Shown here in pieces: positions 42,783 through 50,802 of a DNA stretch of 64,000 nucleotides. The translations under genes and the position numbers were made by a program. The notes under the pieces are model-generated. The model did no database searches, was not told the DNA's origin, and was given only the letters and a program-made list of their open reading frames with translations. Source of the stretch: an uncultured Brachybacterium sp. (GTDB lineage Bacteria; Actinomycetota; Actinomycetes; Actinomycetales; Dermabacteraceae); NCBI RefSeq assembly GCF_947500705.1, contig NZ_CANMSY010000002.1, positions 613,708 through 677,707 of the forward strand, in the 5' to 3' direction. Position 1 is the first letter of the stretch; each line of letters starts with the position of its first letter.

Positions 42783-43388
42783 ATGACTCATTTCTATCGG
42801 CCCTCTGAGGGGCACCGCCTGCCCCACGACCCGTTCAATGCGATCGTCGGGCCGCGTCCGATCGGCTGGATCGGCACGCTGGACGCCGAGGGCCGCCGCA
42901 ACCTCGCGCCGTACTCGTTCTTCAATGCGCTGAACTATCTCCCGCCGCTCGTCGGGTTCTCCAGCAACGCGTGGAAGGACACGGTCGCGAACTGCCAGGA
43001 CACGGGCGAGTTCACCTGGAACCTGGTCACGCGCCCTCTGGCCGCGCAGATGAACGCCTCCGCGACCACCGCCGCGGTCGACGAGTTCGACGCCGCGGGG
43101 CTCGAGGCCGCCGCGTCGAGAGAGATCGCCGCGCCCCGGGTGGCCGCGTCCCCGGTGACCTTCGAATGCCGCGTCACCCAGATCATCGACCTCCGGACAG
43201 CTTCCGGGGATGCCTCCGGCTCCTGGTTCGTGGTCGGCGAGGTCGTGGGCGTCCATATCGAGGAGTCGCTGCTGGTCGAAGGGGTCTACGACACCGCCGC
43301 GGCGGAGCCGGTGCTGCGGGCCGGCGGGCCGAGCGCGTACTTCGGGATCGACCCGGCCCAGAAGTTCGACATGCGCCGGCCGGACTGA
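42783..43388 (+). CDS. Flavin reductase family protein (flavoredoxin type)
   Basis: A 201-residue FMN-binding split-barrel protein of the flavin reductase/flavoredoxin group, giving reduced flavin or transferring electrons. Family features: NAIVGPRPIGWIGTLD near residues 19-34, NLAPYSFFNALNYLPPLVGFSS near 40-60, and GEFTWNLVTR near 77. The start lacks a ribosome-binding site; CACAAT ends six bases before the ATG and may serve as a -10 for leaderless transcription. It converges with the sucrase-ferredoxin gene. Confidence 0.85.
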   Translation: MTHFYRPSEGHRLPHDPFNAIVGPRPIGWIGTLDAEGRRNLAPYSFFNALNYLPPLVGFSSNAWKDTVANCQDTGEFTWNLVTRPLAAQMNASATTAAVDEFDAAGLEAAASREIAAPRVAASPVTFECRVTQIIDLRTASGDASGSWFVVGEVVGVHIEESLLVEGVYDTAAAEPVLRAGGPSAYFGIDPAQKFDMRRPD

Positions 43389-43443
43389 GACCGCGGCGCG
43401 GCCCGGTGCCGCGGGGGCCGGACGGTCCGTCCGCGCGCCGTGG

Positions 43444-44406
43444 TCACCGCTGGCGAGGAGCGTGGGCGCCCGCGGGGACGATCTCCATCGAGACCGCCTC
43501 GAAGCGGCGCACCGGGAAGGGCACCCGGGCGCCGCAGGTGCTCAGCAGCGGCTCGGTCCAGCGCTCCTGCAGGCCCACCACGATCTCGTCGAGGCCGTGG
43601 CGCAGGCGGACCGTGGTCGGCTCATCGCCGGCGCCGGGGGTCTCCGCGAGCAGCGTGACCGCCTCCACGCGCTGCTCGCCGAGCTGCGAGCGGGCGTGCT
43701 CCTCTGCCGCCTGGACGGCGAGGCTCATCGCGCTGCGGCCGCGGAAGTGCTCGGGCACCAGCAGTCCGCGCTGGTAGGCGGCGGCGATGTCCGGAGCGTC
43801 CTCAGCAGGGACCCGGCCGTAGTACAGACCGTGAGGGAGCAGGATCATGGTGGCGGCGAACCGGTCCCCGCCCAGATGCGAGCACTCCCAGGTCTCCTCG
43901 GGGTAGGCCTCGGCGAGCGCTGCGGCGACGGGCCGGCCGCGCACCGCACAGCAGCGGTCGTGCCGGGCATGGGTGCACACCAGGAAGGCGGGGCGCTCGG
44001 ACGGCTCCCCGGCCGAGCCGTCCAGCGGCAGCTCCAGCAGCTCCGCGGGATCCTCGACGGTGCCCCAGCGCATCTCCTCCCGGCCGGGCCGGGTCTCGGC
44101 GATCGCCCAGCGCATCGTCGTGCGCTCGCGTCTCTCGTCGGCGCGGAGCCCGAAGCGGCGGATCGCCACCGGGCGCAGACCGGCGGCCTCGGCGCGTCGC
44201 GCGATCGCGCGACCGAGCTCCCGGTCCAGAGCGGAGTCCAGGAAGGCGTGCGGTCCCCAGGGGCTGTCGATCTCGACCAGCAGCCAGCGTCGGCCCAGCC
44301 CGCCGGTGGCGCCGAGGGCATCGCCGCGTTCGCGCGAGCGGTCGCTGCAGGGCGCCCAGTCCGGGGCTGTGGGCACGGGTGCGGAGGCGGGTGCCGGCGG
44401 CGTCAT
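43444..44406 (-). CDS. Sucrase/ferredoxin-like (Suc_Fer) protein
   Basis: A 320-residue protein of the sucrase/ferredoxin-like family, a thioredoxin-fold [2Fe-2S] protein. The hallmark is CTHARHDRCCAVRGRP, with Cys144, Cys152 and Cys153, followed by ECSHLGGDRFAATM with Cys175 and His177. These would ligate an iron-sulfur cluster; despite the name no sucrase activity is established. It starts 13 bases after the stop of the JmjC oxygenase gene, so it is the third gene of a peptide-oxygenase-ferredoxin operon. An electron-supply role for the oxygenase is my inference. Confidence 0.8.
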   Translation of the reverse strand: MTPPAPASAPVPTAPDWAPCSDRSRERGDALGATGGLGRRWLLVEIDSPWGPHAFLDSALDRELGRAIARRAEAAGLRPVAIRRFGLRADERRERTTMRWAIAETRPGREEMRWGTVEDPAELLELPLDGSAGEPSERPAFLVCTHARHDRCCAVRGRPVAAALAEAYPEETWECSHLGGDRFAATMILLPHGLYYGRVPAEDAPDIAAAYQRGLLVPEHFRGRSAMSLAVQAAEEHARSQLGEQRVEAVTLLAETPGAGDEPTTVRLRHGLDEIVVGLQERWTEPLLSTCGARVPFPVRRFEAVSMEIVPAGAHAPRQR

Positions 44407-44419
44407 CGAGCAGCGCGCC

Positions 44420-45652
44420 TCACTGCGGCACCACCACGCCCTCGCGCAGCAGGCGCCGGGAGACCACGAGGGAGGAGTCGGCGTCCAGGCCCGGCAGGGC
44501 ACCGGCGCTCTGGGGGGCCTCGCGCAGGGCCCGGACGGCCGGAGCCGCCTCTGCGGGCAGCGTGATGGTGCTGGTGCGCAGGTGGAGGCGGATCTCGTGC
44601 TCGTCCTCCTCGATCCGTGCGGTGAGCGCCTCCCGCCAGGTCAGCAGCACGTCAGCGCCCAGCTGCGCCATCGCGTCGATGGTCGCCAGCGGGCGGACGG
44701 GCTCGGGCCGGGTCGCCTCCGCATGCGCGCGATGCATCGCGCGGGCGACGTCCTCGACTCTCGTCCGGTCCAGCAGGGCATGGGCAGCGGCGAGCGTGGC
44801 GCGTAGGTCCTCGGCGAGCGAGGCGGGGTCGGCGTGGTCCACCCCCAGGGCCAGGGAGCGGCGCAGCTCGGGGTCCTCGCCGGCGCGCTCGAGGAGCGTG
44901 CGCAGTAGGTCGTGGCGGGTGGTGGCGCGCAGGCCGATGGTGAGGTGGATGGACGTGCCGCCCTCGGCGACGGCGGAGTGCAGCCAGCCGCGCGGCAGGT
45001 AGAGCACATCGCCCGGCTCGAAGACCTGGTCGATGTGCGGCGCCCGGCGGGCGGCCTCGGCGACCGCCTCGCGGTGCTCGGTCCACGGCTGATCGGCGAG
45101 CGGATGGGGGTGGACGGGCTCGTGGATCCTCCAGCGCTTCGCACCGGCGATCTGCAGGACGAACACGTCGTGGGTGTCGTAGTGGGGGTCGAAGCCGCGC
45201 GAGGAGGCCGGGGTGACGTAGGCGTTGACCTGTGCGGGGTGGCCCAGGTCGGTGACCAGGTCGCGGGCGAACTCCCCGATCGGGGCCCAGGTGCGGTGCA
45301 GGCCCTGCAGCACCAGGGTCGCGCCGGCGGCGAACTGCTGCAGCACCTTCGCGGAGTCCAGCTGGTCGCCCACCTCGGCGCCGGTCCCACCGGAGGAGGT
45401 GAACAGCGAGGGGCTGAGCACGGTGCCCTCGACGGCCATGCGCACGAAGGGGGTGCGCAGGGCGCGGTGCGCGATCAGCTCATCGACCGCCTCGGCGCTG
45501 AAGAGATCCTCGAAGCCGCCCGGGCTGCGGGTCAGCAAGGGCCGTTCGCCCCAGTGCTCGCGCGTGAACTGCTCCCCCGACATGCCGGTCAGGCGCCGGA
45601 GCGCGGGGCGGTCCTCCACCCCGCGCTCCGGCTGCGATGCCGTCTCGCTCAT
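44420..45652 (-). CDS. JmjC/cupin-4 Fe(II)/2-oxoglutarate oxygenase
   Basis: A 410-residue oxygenase of the cupin-4 class, related to YcfD/RoxA, MINA53 and NO66, which hydroxylate Arg or His in ribosomal proteins. The metal triad is His157 and Asp159 (HYDTHD) with His225 (PRGWLHSA). GLHRTWAPIGEF and YVTPASSRGFDPHYD are family-like, and a dimerisation/winged C-terminal part follows after about 250. Its ATG overlaps by four bases the stop of an 83-residue repeat peptide. This tight coupling, rather than a ribosomal context, suggests that the peptide is its substrate. A sucrase-ferredoxin gene follows. Confidence 0.85.
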   Translation of the reverse strand: MSETASQPERGVEDRPALRRLTGMSGEQFTREHWGERPLLTRSPGGFEDLFSAEAVDELIAHRALRTPFVRMAVEGTVLSPSLFTSSGGTGAEVGDQLDSAKVLQQFAAGATLVLQGLHRTWAPIGEFARDLVTDLGHPAQVNAYVTPASSRGFDPHYDTHDVFVLQIAGAKRWRIHEPVHPHPLADQPWTEHREAVAEAARRAPHIDQVFEPGDVLYLPRGWLHSAVAEGGTSIHLTIGLRATTRHDLLRTLLERAGEDPELRRSLALGVDHADPASLAEDLRATLAAAHALLDRTRVEDVARAMHRAHAEATRPEPVRPLATIDAMAQLGADVLLTWREALTARIEEDEHEIRLHLRTSTITLPAEAAPAVRALREAPQSAGALPGLDADSSLVVSRRLLREGVVVPQ

Positions 45653-45900
45653 GCGGTGCCGTCGGCGCCGCCGTCGTGACCCTGCGGATTCGCGCCGCCG
45701 TCGGCCGGGCCCTCACCGCCTGCGGTGCCGTCGGCGCCGCCGTCATGACCCTCGGGGTTGGCGCCGCCGTCCGCGGGGCCCTCGCCGCCGGCGGTGCCGT
45801 CGGCGCCGCCGTCATGGCCCTGCGGGTTCGCGCCGCCGTCGGCCGGGCCTTCTCCGCCCGACGGGCCGGTGGTGCTGATGTCCTCGTCCTTGATGCTCAT
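45649..45900 (-). CDS. Three-repeat Gly/Asp-rich peptide, candidate oxygenase substrate
   Basis: An 83-residue peptide: a 14-residue head (MSIKDEDISTTGPS) and then three 23-residue repeats that end exactly at the stop codon. Each repeat opens GGEGPADGGANP, has Gln or Glu at position 13, and closes GHDGGADGTA. There is one His per repeat (residues 29, 52, 75) and one Asn (25, 48, 71), and no Lys, Arg, Cys or aromatic residue in the repeats. GGAGG precedes the ATG, and the stop overlaps the JmjC oxygenase start. The layout resembles a leader plus repeated cores of a post-translationally modified peptide. I know no function for it; a disordered acidic stress protein is the alternative. Confidence 0.75.
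   Translation of the reverse strand: MSIKDEDISTTGPSGGEGPADGGANPQGHDGGADGTAGGEGPADGGANPEGHDGGADGTAGGEGPADGGANPQGHDGGADGTA
45652..45858. repeat. Three tandem 69-bp coding repeats
   Basis: Units at 45790-45858, 45721-45789 and 45652-45720 encode the three 23-residue repeats with very few base differences between them. The repeat ends flush with the stop codon. Such near-identical units should expand or contract by slippage or recombination between strains. Confidence 0.85.
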
Positions 45901-46106
45901 GGTGTCCTCCTCGGACGTCGGTTGCCGGCGCTGTGCCGCCGGTCACGACCGTACCGCGCCCGGGTGCCGTGCACGAGGGCTTCGGGGCGACGCGACCGCT
46001 CGGTCACCAGGTCGGTGGCGGTGCAGGGCGGCGGCAGGCGGGACGCCGCGCGGCGCAGGACCGGTGCTCGCCATGGAGCGGGCGGGGTCGCGCGGGCCGG
46101 GTGAGC

Positions 46107-47417
46107 TCATAGGCCACCGGAGATCTCGTCCACGAGACCCTGGCCCGCCTCGGCGGGTGTGGAGCGCCCGGCGAGCACATCCTGGCCCCACCGGATCAGG
46201 ACGTCCTCGAAGCTGCTGGCGCCCTGCGGCGTCAGGGGCGGAGGCGGGCCCTGCTCCGAGGCGGTGGCCGCGAGGTACTCGACCGCCTTGCGGTCCGAGG
46301 GCGTCAGCTGCTCCTCGATCGCGGCCCGGACGGCGGTGTTCGCCGGCACGCCGCGCTCGGTGCCGGTGATCCGGCCGGCCTCGGGGTCGTTGACCAGGAA
46401 GTCGACGAGATCTCGCGACAGCTCGGGAGCGGTCCCGTCGGCCATGACGACCCAGTACATCGAGGCCTGGTGGGCCAGCTGCGCCTCCGCGGCCGCTCCG
46501 GCGAGCGAGGGCAGGCGCAGCAGCTCGACGCTCTGCCCGGTGGCGTCGTCGAAGGCGGTGACCTGATTGGAGGAGTAGATCGCCAGGGCGGTGCGGCCGG
46601 TGGCGAAGAGGCGCTGGTCCACCGGCGCGGAGACGTCCTCGACCGACAGCTCGGCAGTCGGGGTGGCGCCGGCCTCCATCGCCTCCTGGGCTAGGGCGAA
46701 GAAGGCGGTGGCGACATCGGCGTCGAACCCGAGTCCGGTGTCATCGAAGGTCTCCGCCCCGGACTGCCGCACCCACACCCGGAACGCCGCATCGCGCCCG
46801 CTGGGATCCGTCAGCCCGAAGGAGCCCTCGGGGAGCTTCGCGGAGAGCTCCGCTCCGAGCGCGATCATCTCGTCCCAGGTCCACGTGGTGTCATCGGGCA
46901 GCTCCATGCCCGCCAGCTCGAAGACGGCGGGATTCGCCATCACCACCGGCGCGATGGTGCCCGCGTTGACCGCGAACAGAGATCCGTCGACCTCTCCCAC
47001 CTCGGCGGCGCCCTCATCGAAGCCGCCGACGTCGAAGCCGAGCTCCGTCAGGTTCGCCAGCGCCCCTCGTTCGACGTACTCCAGCAGGTACTTCTCGTCC
47101 ATCTGGACCACGTCCGGGGGCGTGCGGGCGGCCACCTGGGTGGCCAGTTTGTCCCAGTACCCGCCCCACTCGCCCGGTTCCCCCACGATCTCGAGCCCGT
47201 CCTGGCGGGCGGCGAAGACGTTCAGCGCCGCGGTGGTGCGCTCGGTGCGCACCTGATTGCCCCACCAGACCACGCGCTGCGAGGCAGCGGACTCCTCCCC
47301 CGCCGTGCGACCGGGGCCGCAGGCTCCGAGCAGGGCGAGCGGCGGCGCCACCAGGCCGGCAGCGAGCAGTCGTCGGCGTGTGGTTCCCGGAGTCTCTGAT
47401 CGGTTCGCGCAGTGCAT
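46107..47417 (-). CDS. Sugar ABC transporter solute-binding lipoprotein (orphan)
   Basis: A 436-residue family 1 extracellular binding protein. The N terminus has RRRLLAAGLVAPPLALLGAC, a signal peptide with lipobox LLGAC, so it is a membrane-anchored lipoprotein. WWGNQVRTERTTAALNVF, PPDVVQMDEKYLLEYVERGAL and DDTTWTWDEM are typical of sugar-binding members. No permease or ATPase gene adjoins on this strand. The divergent fructan operon carries its own different binding protein, so this one serves a transporter elsewhere or shares permeases. AGGAAGAGG precedes the ATG. The 206 bases after its stop hold no gene. Confidence 0.83.
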   Translation of the reverse strand: MHCANRSETPGTTRRRLLAAGLVAPPLALLGACGPGRTAGEESAASQRVVWWGNQVRTERTTAALNVFAARQDGLEIVGEPGEWGGYWDKLATQVAARTPPDVVQMDEKYLLEYVERGALANLTELGFDVGGFDEGAAEVGEVDGSLFAVNAGTIAPVVMANPAVFELAGMELPDDTTWTWDEMIALGAELSAKLPEGSFGLTDPSGRDAAFRVWVRQSGAETFDDTGLGFDADVATAFFALAQEAMEAGATPTAELSVEDVSAPVDQRLFATGRTALAIYSSNQVTAFDDATGQSVELLRLPSLAGAAAEAQLAHQASMYWVVMADGTAPELSRDLVDFLVNDPEAGRITGTERGVPANTAVRAAIEEQLTPSDRKAVEYLAATASEQGPPPPLTPQGASSFEDVLIRWGQDVLAGRSTPAEAGQGLVDEISGGL

Positions 47418-47502
47418 GATGACCTCTTCCTGCCGGGGTGGGGTCTGGTGCTCTCGAACCGCCGGTCTGGCCGTCGGGGCACGCGAACCCTCGGTGTAGA
47501 TA

Positions 47503-47514
47503 GCTTAGCTAAGC
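47503..47514. promoter_or_regulatory. Palindromic operator candidate before the orphan binding protein
   Basis: GCTTAGCTAAGC, a perfect 12-base palindrome in an A/T-rich island about 86 bases before the binding-protein start. A TATCTA (minus strand) immediately follows it and could be the -10, placing the palindrome in the promoter. It lacks the central CG usual for LacI operators and does not fit the DtxR box closely. Confidence 0.45.
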
Positions 47515-47661
47515 ACAACACGGGCAGGAGGACGCTGCTGTGCGCGAAGGGATGATGCCGGGCCGCGGCAGGGGCCCACGGCGGGCTCCGCCACGCGCCG
47601 GACCGCATGGCCGGACTCGCTTCCACCACCCAGAGGAATTCCCCCGGGGCGTGGCCACCGC

Positions 47662-47690
47662 TTGACAGATGGAGCGGCGTCGATCATTCT
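47662..47690 (+). promoter_or_regulatory. Promoter of the fructan operon
   Basis: -35 TTGACA (47662-47667), 17-base spacer, -10 CATTCT (47685-47690). It lies 77 bases before the LacI-type gene start and just before the palindromic operator. Apart from this, the palindrome at 47503 and the operator, the 349 bases between 47417 and 47767 hold nothing I can name. Confidence 0.5.
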
Positions 47691-47693
47691 CTC

Positions 47694-47709
47694 CGTCATA
47701 CGAATAACG
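47694..47709. promoter_or_regulatory. LacI-type operator
   Basis: CGTCATACGAATAACG is an imperfect 16-base palindrome (12 of 16 positions symmetric) with the central CG typical of LacI-family sites. It overlaps the transcription start region of the promoter at 47662, so binding of the LacI protein encoded next would block its own operon. Confidence 0.5.
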
Positions 47710-47766
47710 TCAGCGCGGACCGCAGCGGTCCAGGGCGCCGACCGACGAGATCCGGAGGCAGGAACC

Positions 47767-48780
47767 ATGGCCCAGCGCCCGACCATGCACGACGTCGCCG
47801 CAGTCGCCGGCGTCTCCCAGGCCGTGGTGTCCATCGTGCTCAGCGGCTCGTACTCGGGACGCGCGTCGGAGACCACCGCCCAGCGGGTGCGGGATGCCGC
47901 CTCGGAGCTCGACTATCGCCCCAATCTTCAGGCGAAGAGCCTCAAGACAGGGGTGGCCGAGATCATCGGGCTGGTCGGCGACGAGGTCGCCACCGCCCCC
48001 TTCTCGGGCATGCTGATCAAGGGCGCCCAGGACCGCGCCTGGCAGGACCGCCACATGCTGATGACCATCGACACGGGTGGCGATGACGCTCTCGAGCGCG
48101 CGGCGGTCGAGACGATGCTCTCGCACCGGGTCCGCGGGGTCATCTACACCGCCATGTACCACCGTGAGGTGGAGATTCCGGCAGCCGCCCTCATCACGCG
48201 CGTGGTCTGCCTGAACGCCCGAGACCTCGCGGGCAGAGTCCCGAGCGTCACTCCGGACGAGGTCACCGGTGGCTACGAGGCGACGAAGGTGCTGCTCGAC
48301 GCCGGGCACACCCGCATCGCGATGATCAACATCCACGACGTGCTGCCGGCGGCTCGCGGGCGCCGCGAAGGATATGAACGAGCGCTGTCCGAGGCGGGCA
48401 TCGAGCCCGATCCGGCGCTCGCCTACCGGGGCGAAGGCATCCAGCGCTCCGGCTTCGAGGCCGTCAGGCACCTGATGAGCCTCGCCACGCCCCCGACGGC
48501 CATCTTCTGCGGGAACGACCGCAGCGCCCTCGGCGCCTATCAGGCCCTGGCCGAGCTCCACCTCCGAGTTCCCGAGGACGTCTCGATCGTGGGCTTCGAC
48601 GACCAGGATCTGCTGCGTGACTTCTTCCATCCGCCGCTGACCACTGTGCGCCTGCCCTTCGCCGAGATGGGCGAGCGTGCGGCCGCCCTGATCCTCGACG
48701 CCGACGCTCCGGCAGAGGTCCATCTGGTCCACTGTCCCGTCATCCCCCGCAAGTCCGTTGCCCCGCCGAAAGGACGATGA
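47767..48780 (+). CDS. LacI-family regulator of fructan/sucrose operon
   Basis: A 337-residue LacI-type repressor. The helix-turn-helix TMHDVAAVAGVSQAVVSIVLSG covers residues about 6-28; the hinge is YRPNLQAKSLKTG, and a sugar-binding-like sensor domain follows (GHTRIAMINI, FCGNDRSALGAY, VPEDVSIVGFDDQD). The recognition helix has QAVVS in place of the common TVSR. GGAGG precedes the ATG. As first gene of the operon it is probably autoregulated through the palindrome at 47694. A fructose-containing sugar or phosphate is the likely inducer. Confidence 0.87.
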   Translation: MAQRPTMHDVAAVAGVSQAVVSIVLSGSYSGRASETTAQRVRDAASELDYRPNLQAKSLKTGVAEIIGLVGDEVATAPFSGMLIKGAQDRAWQDRHMLMTIDTGGDDALERAAVETMLSHRVRGVIYTAMYHREVEIPAAALITRVVCLNARDLAGRVPSVTPDEVTGGYEATKVLLDAGHTRIAMINIHDVLPAARGRREGYERALSEAGIEPDPALAYRGEGIQRSGFEAVRHLMSLATPPTAIFCGNDRSALGAYQALAELHLRVPEDVSIVGFDDQDLLRDFFHPPLTTVRLPFAEMGERAAALILDADAPAEVHLVHCPVIPRKSVAPPKGR

Positions 48781-49793
48781 TGTCGCATTCGCCCACCGCC
48801 CCCGATGTCGGAACCGCACTCCTGGTCGCTGCTGACCAGGGCACCGCGGCCACCGCTTCGCCGCCCGAGCCGCCTCCCCCGCGCGCGAGACGGCGCCTGC
48901 TCCTTCGCATCTTCCATGCCTGGCAGTTATACGTATTACTAGCTCCGGCTCTGATCTATCTCGTCGTGTTCAAGTACTGGCCGATGTACGGGGCCCAGAT
49001 CGCCTTCCGCGACTACAACCCCGTCGACGGCTTCTTCTGGAGCCCCTGGGTGGGGCTGGATCACTTCGTCGCCTTCGTGACCTCGTTCCAGTTCGAGCGG
49101 CTCGTCGCGAACACCCTGACGATCAACACCGTCGGGCTGCTGGTGGCGTTCCCCGTCCCCATCATCCTCGCGCTCATCGTGAACCAGCTGCCCAGCGAGC
49201 GGTTCAAGCGGATGACGCAGACGATCCTCTACGCCCCGTCGTTCATCTCGGTGGTGGTGATCGTGGGCATGATCCATCTGCTGTTCTCCCCCAGCTCCGG
49301 CATGGTCAACCACGGGATCTCGCTGCTGGGCGGCGACCCGATCTTCTTCATGGGATCTCCCGAATGGTTCCGTCCCCTCTACATCGGGTCCGACATCTGG
49401 CAGAACGCCGGCTTCTCGATGATCATCTACCTCGCGGCGCTGACGGCCATCGATCCGTCGCTGCACGAGGCCGCCCGGATGGACGGGGCGAACCGCTTTC
49501 AGCGGATCCGCCACATCGATGTTCCCGGCATCCTGCCGGTGATCACGATCCTGTTCATCCTCGCGGTGGGGAACATCTTCAACCTCGGGTTCGAGAAGGT
49601 CTATCTCATGCAGACGGATCTCAACCTCCCCACGTCCGAGGTCATCAACACCTACGTGTACAAGACCGGTCTGCAGAACGCCCAGTTCAGCTATTCCGCA
49701 GCTATCGGGCTCTTCAACTCCGTCCTCAATCTTCTTCTTCTGCTGACCTTCAACTGGGTCGCGAAGAAGGCCAACCAATCGAGCCTGTGGTGA
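48780..49793 (+). CDS. Oligosaccharide ABC transporter permease, LplB type
   Basis: A 337-residue ABC permease with six expected membrane segments and the EAA loop EAARMDGANRFQRIRHIDVPGILP, which docks the ATPase. The first segment follows a 45-residue Pro-rich cytoplasmic head. LplB/YtcP-type permeases import complex oligosaccharides. ATGs at 48777 and 48780 are adjacent and overlap the regulator stop; the second has better spacing from AAAGGA. In the first membrane segment, Leu at 48927, 48936 and 48939 uses TTA, TTA and CTA, rare codons in this DNA. Confidence 0.88.
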   Translation: MSHSPTAPDVGTALLVAADQGTAATASPPEPPPPRARRRLLLRIFHAWQLYVLLAPALIYLVVFKYWPMYGAQIAFRDYNPVDGFFWSPWVGLDHFVAFVTSFQFERLVANTLTINTVGLLVAFPVPIILALIVNQLPSERFKRMTQTILYAPSFISVVVIVGMIHLLFSPSSGMVNHGISLLGGDPIFFMGSPEWFRPLYIGSDIWQNAGFSMIIYLAALTAIDPSLHEAARMDGANRFQRIRHIDVPGILPVITILFILAVGNIFNLGFEKVYLMQTDLNLPTSEVINTYVYKTGLQNAQFSYSAAIGLFNSVLNLLLLLTFNWVAKKANQSSLW

Positions 49794-50734
49794 TGAACAT
49801 GTCGAGCACCCTGTCCCCCACGAAGAACTCCCTGCGCCGGGAACCCTTCCACCGGCGCATGGCCGATCCCCTGTTCGGTCTCGTCACCTACGGCCTGATC
49901 GCCGTGGCGATCGTCCTGATCGTCTACCCGCTCTACTTCATCGTGATCGCCTCGATCTCCGATCCGAACCTGGTGCAGCAGGGGAAGGTCATCCTCTTCC
50001 CCCGGGGCATCACCTTCGACGGCTACCTGACCATCTTTGACACCTCGACGATCGTGCGCGGGTTCGCGAACTCCGTGCTCTACACCGTGGTGGGCACCGC
50101 GCTCAGCGTGACCATGATCCTCACCGGCGCCTACGCGCTGAGCAGGAAGGACATGCCCGGGCGCAACCTGTTCATGATCCTGTTCGTCATCACGATGTTC
50201 TTCGACGGCGGCATGATCGCCCGCTACCTCGTGGTCAAGGAGCTGGGCATGCTCAACACCATGTGGGCCGTGGTGCTGCCGGGAGCCGTCGGGGTCTGGA
50301 ACCTGATCATCGCCCGCACGTTCCTCCAGCAGAACCTCTCCCCCGAGCTGCGGGAGGCCGCGCAGCTCGACGGCGCCTCCGACTTCCGCTTCTTCTTCGG
50401 GATCGCGATCCCGCTGTCCAAGCCGCTCATCGTCCTGATGGTGATGATCCATCTCGTCGCGAACTGGAATGCGTTCTTCGACGCGATGATCTATCTGAAC
50501 GACGAATCGAAGTACCCGCTGCAGCTCATCCTCCGAAATGTGCTCATCCAATCCCAGGCCTCCGCCTCCGGAATGGACATGGCCTCGATGGACAGCACCG
50601 CCGCCGCGCAGAAGATGGGCGAGCTGCTCAAGTACTCGATGATCGTCGTCTCCACGATCCCCCTCCTCATCGCCTTCCCCTTCCTCCAGCGCCACTTCAT
50701 CAAGGGCGCCACCCTCGGCGCCCTGAAGAGCTGA
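49793..50734 (+). CDS. Carbohydrate ABC transporter permease, YtcP type
   Basis: A 313-residue second permease with six predicted membrane segments. The EAA loop is EAAQLDGASDFRFFFGIAIPLSKP. Its ATG overlaps the previous stop (TGATG); a GTG at 49790 and an ATG at 49799 are in frame too. Paired with the LplB-type subunit it forms the membrane channel for the sugar carried by the lipoprotein encoded next. No ATPase gene is in the operon, so a shared MsmK/MsiK-type ATPase from elsewhere must energise it. Confidence 0.88.
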   Translation: MNMSSTLSPTKNSLRREPFHRRMADPLFGLVTYGLIAVAIVLIVYPLYFIVIASISDPNLVQQGKVILFPRGITFDGYLTIFDTSTIVRGFANSVLYTVVGTALSVTMILTGAYALSRKDMPGRNLFMILFVITMFFDGGMIARYLVVKELGMLNTMWAVVLPGAVGVWNLIIARTFLQQNLSPELREAAQLDGASDFRFFFGIAIPLSKPLIVLMVMIHLVANWNAFFDAMIYLNDESKYPLQLILRNVLIQSQASASGMDMASMDSTAAAQKMGELLKYSMIVVSTIPLLIAFPFLQRHFIKGATLGALKS

Positions 50735-50802
50735 CACTCCCCACGCTTCCCCAGCCATACCTCCCCATTCACACTGCATCACCGTTACGAAGGAGTACCG
50801 CC

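Noticed and set aside
47503-47514. DtxR/IdeR iron box
   Set aside because: The 12-base palindrome shares only part of the iron-box consensus and no iron gene is near.
47503-47709. tRNA or small RNA gene in the A/T-rich spacer
   Set aside because: No cloverleaf or terminator-backed structure visible; only the two palindromes and a promoter.
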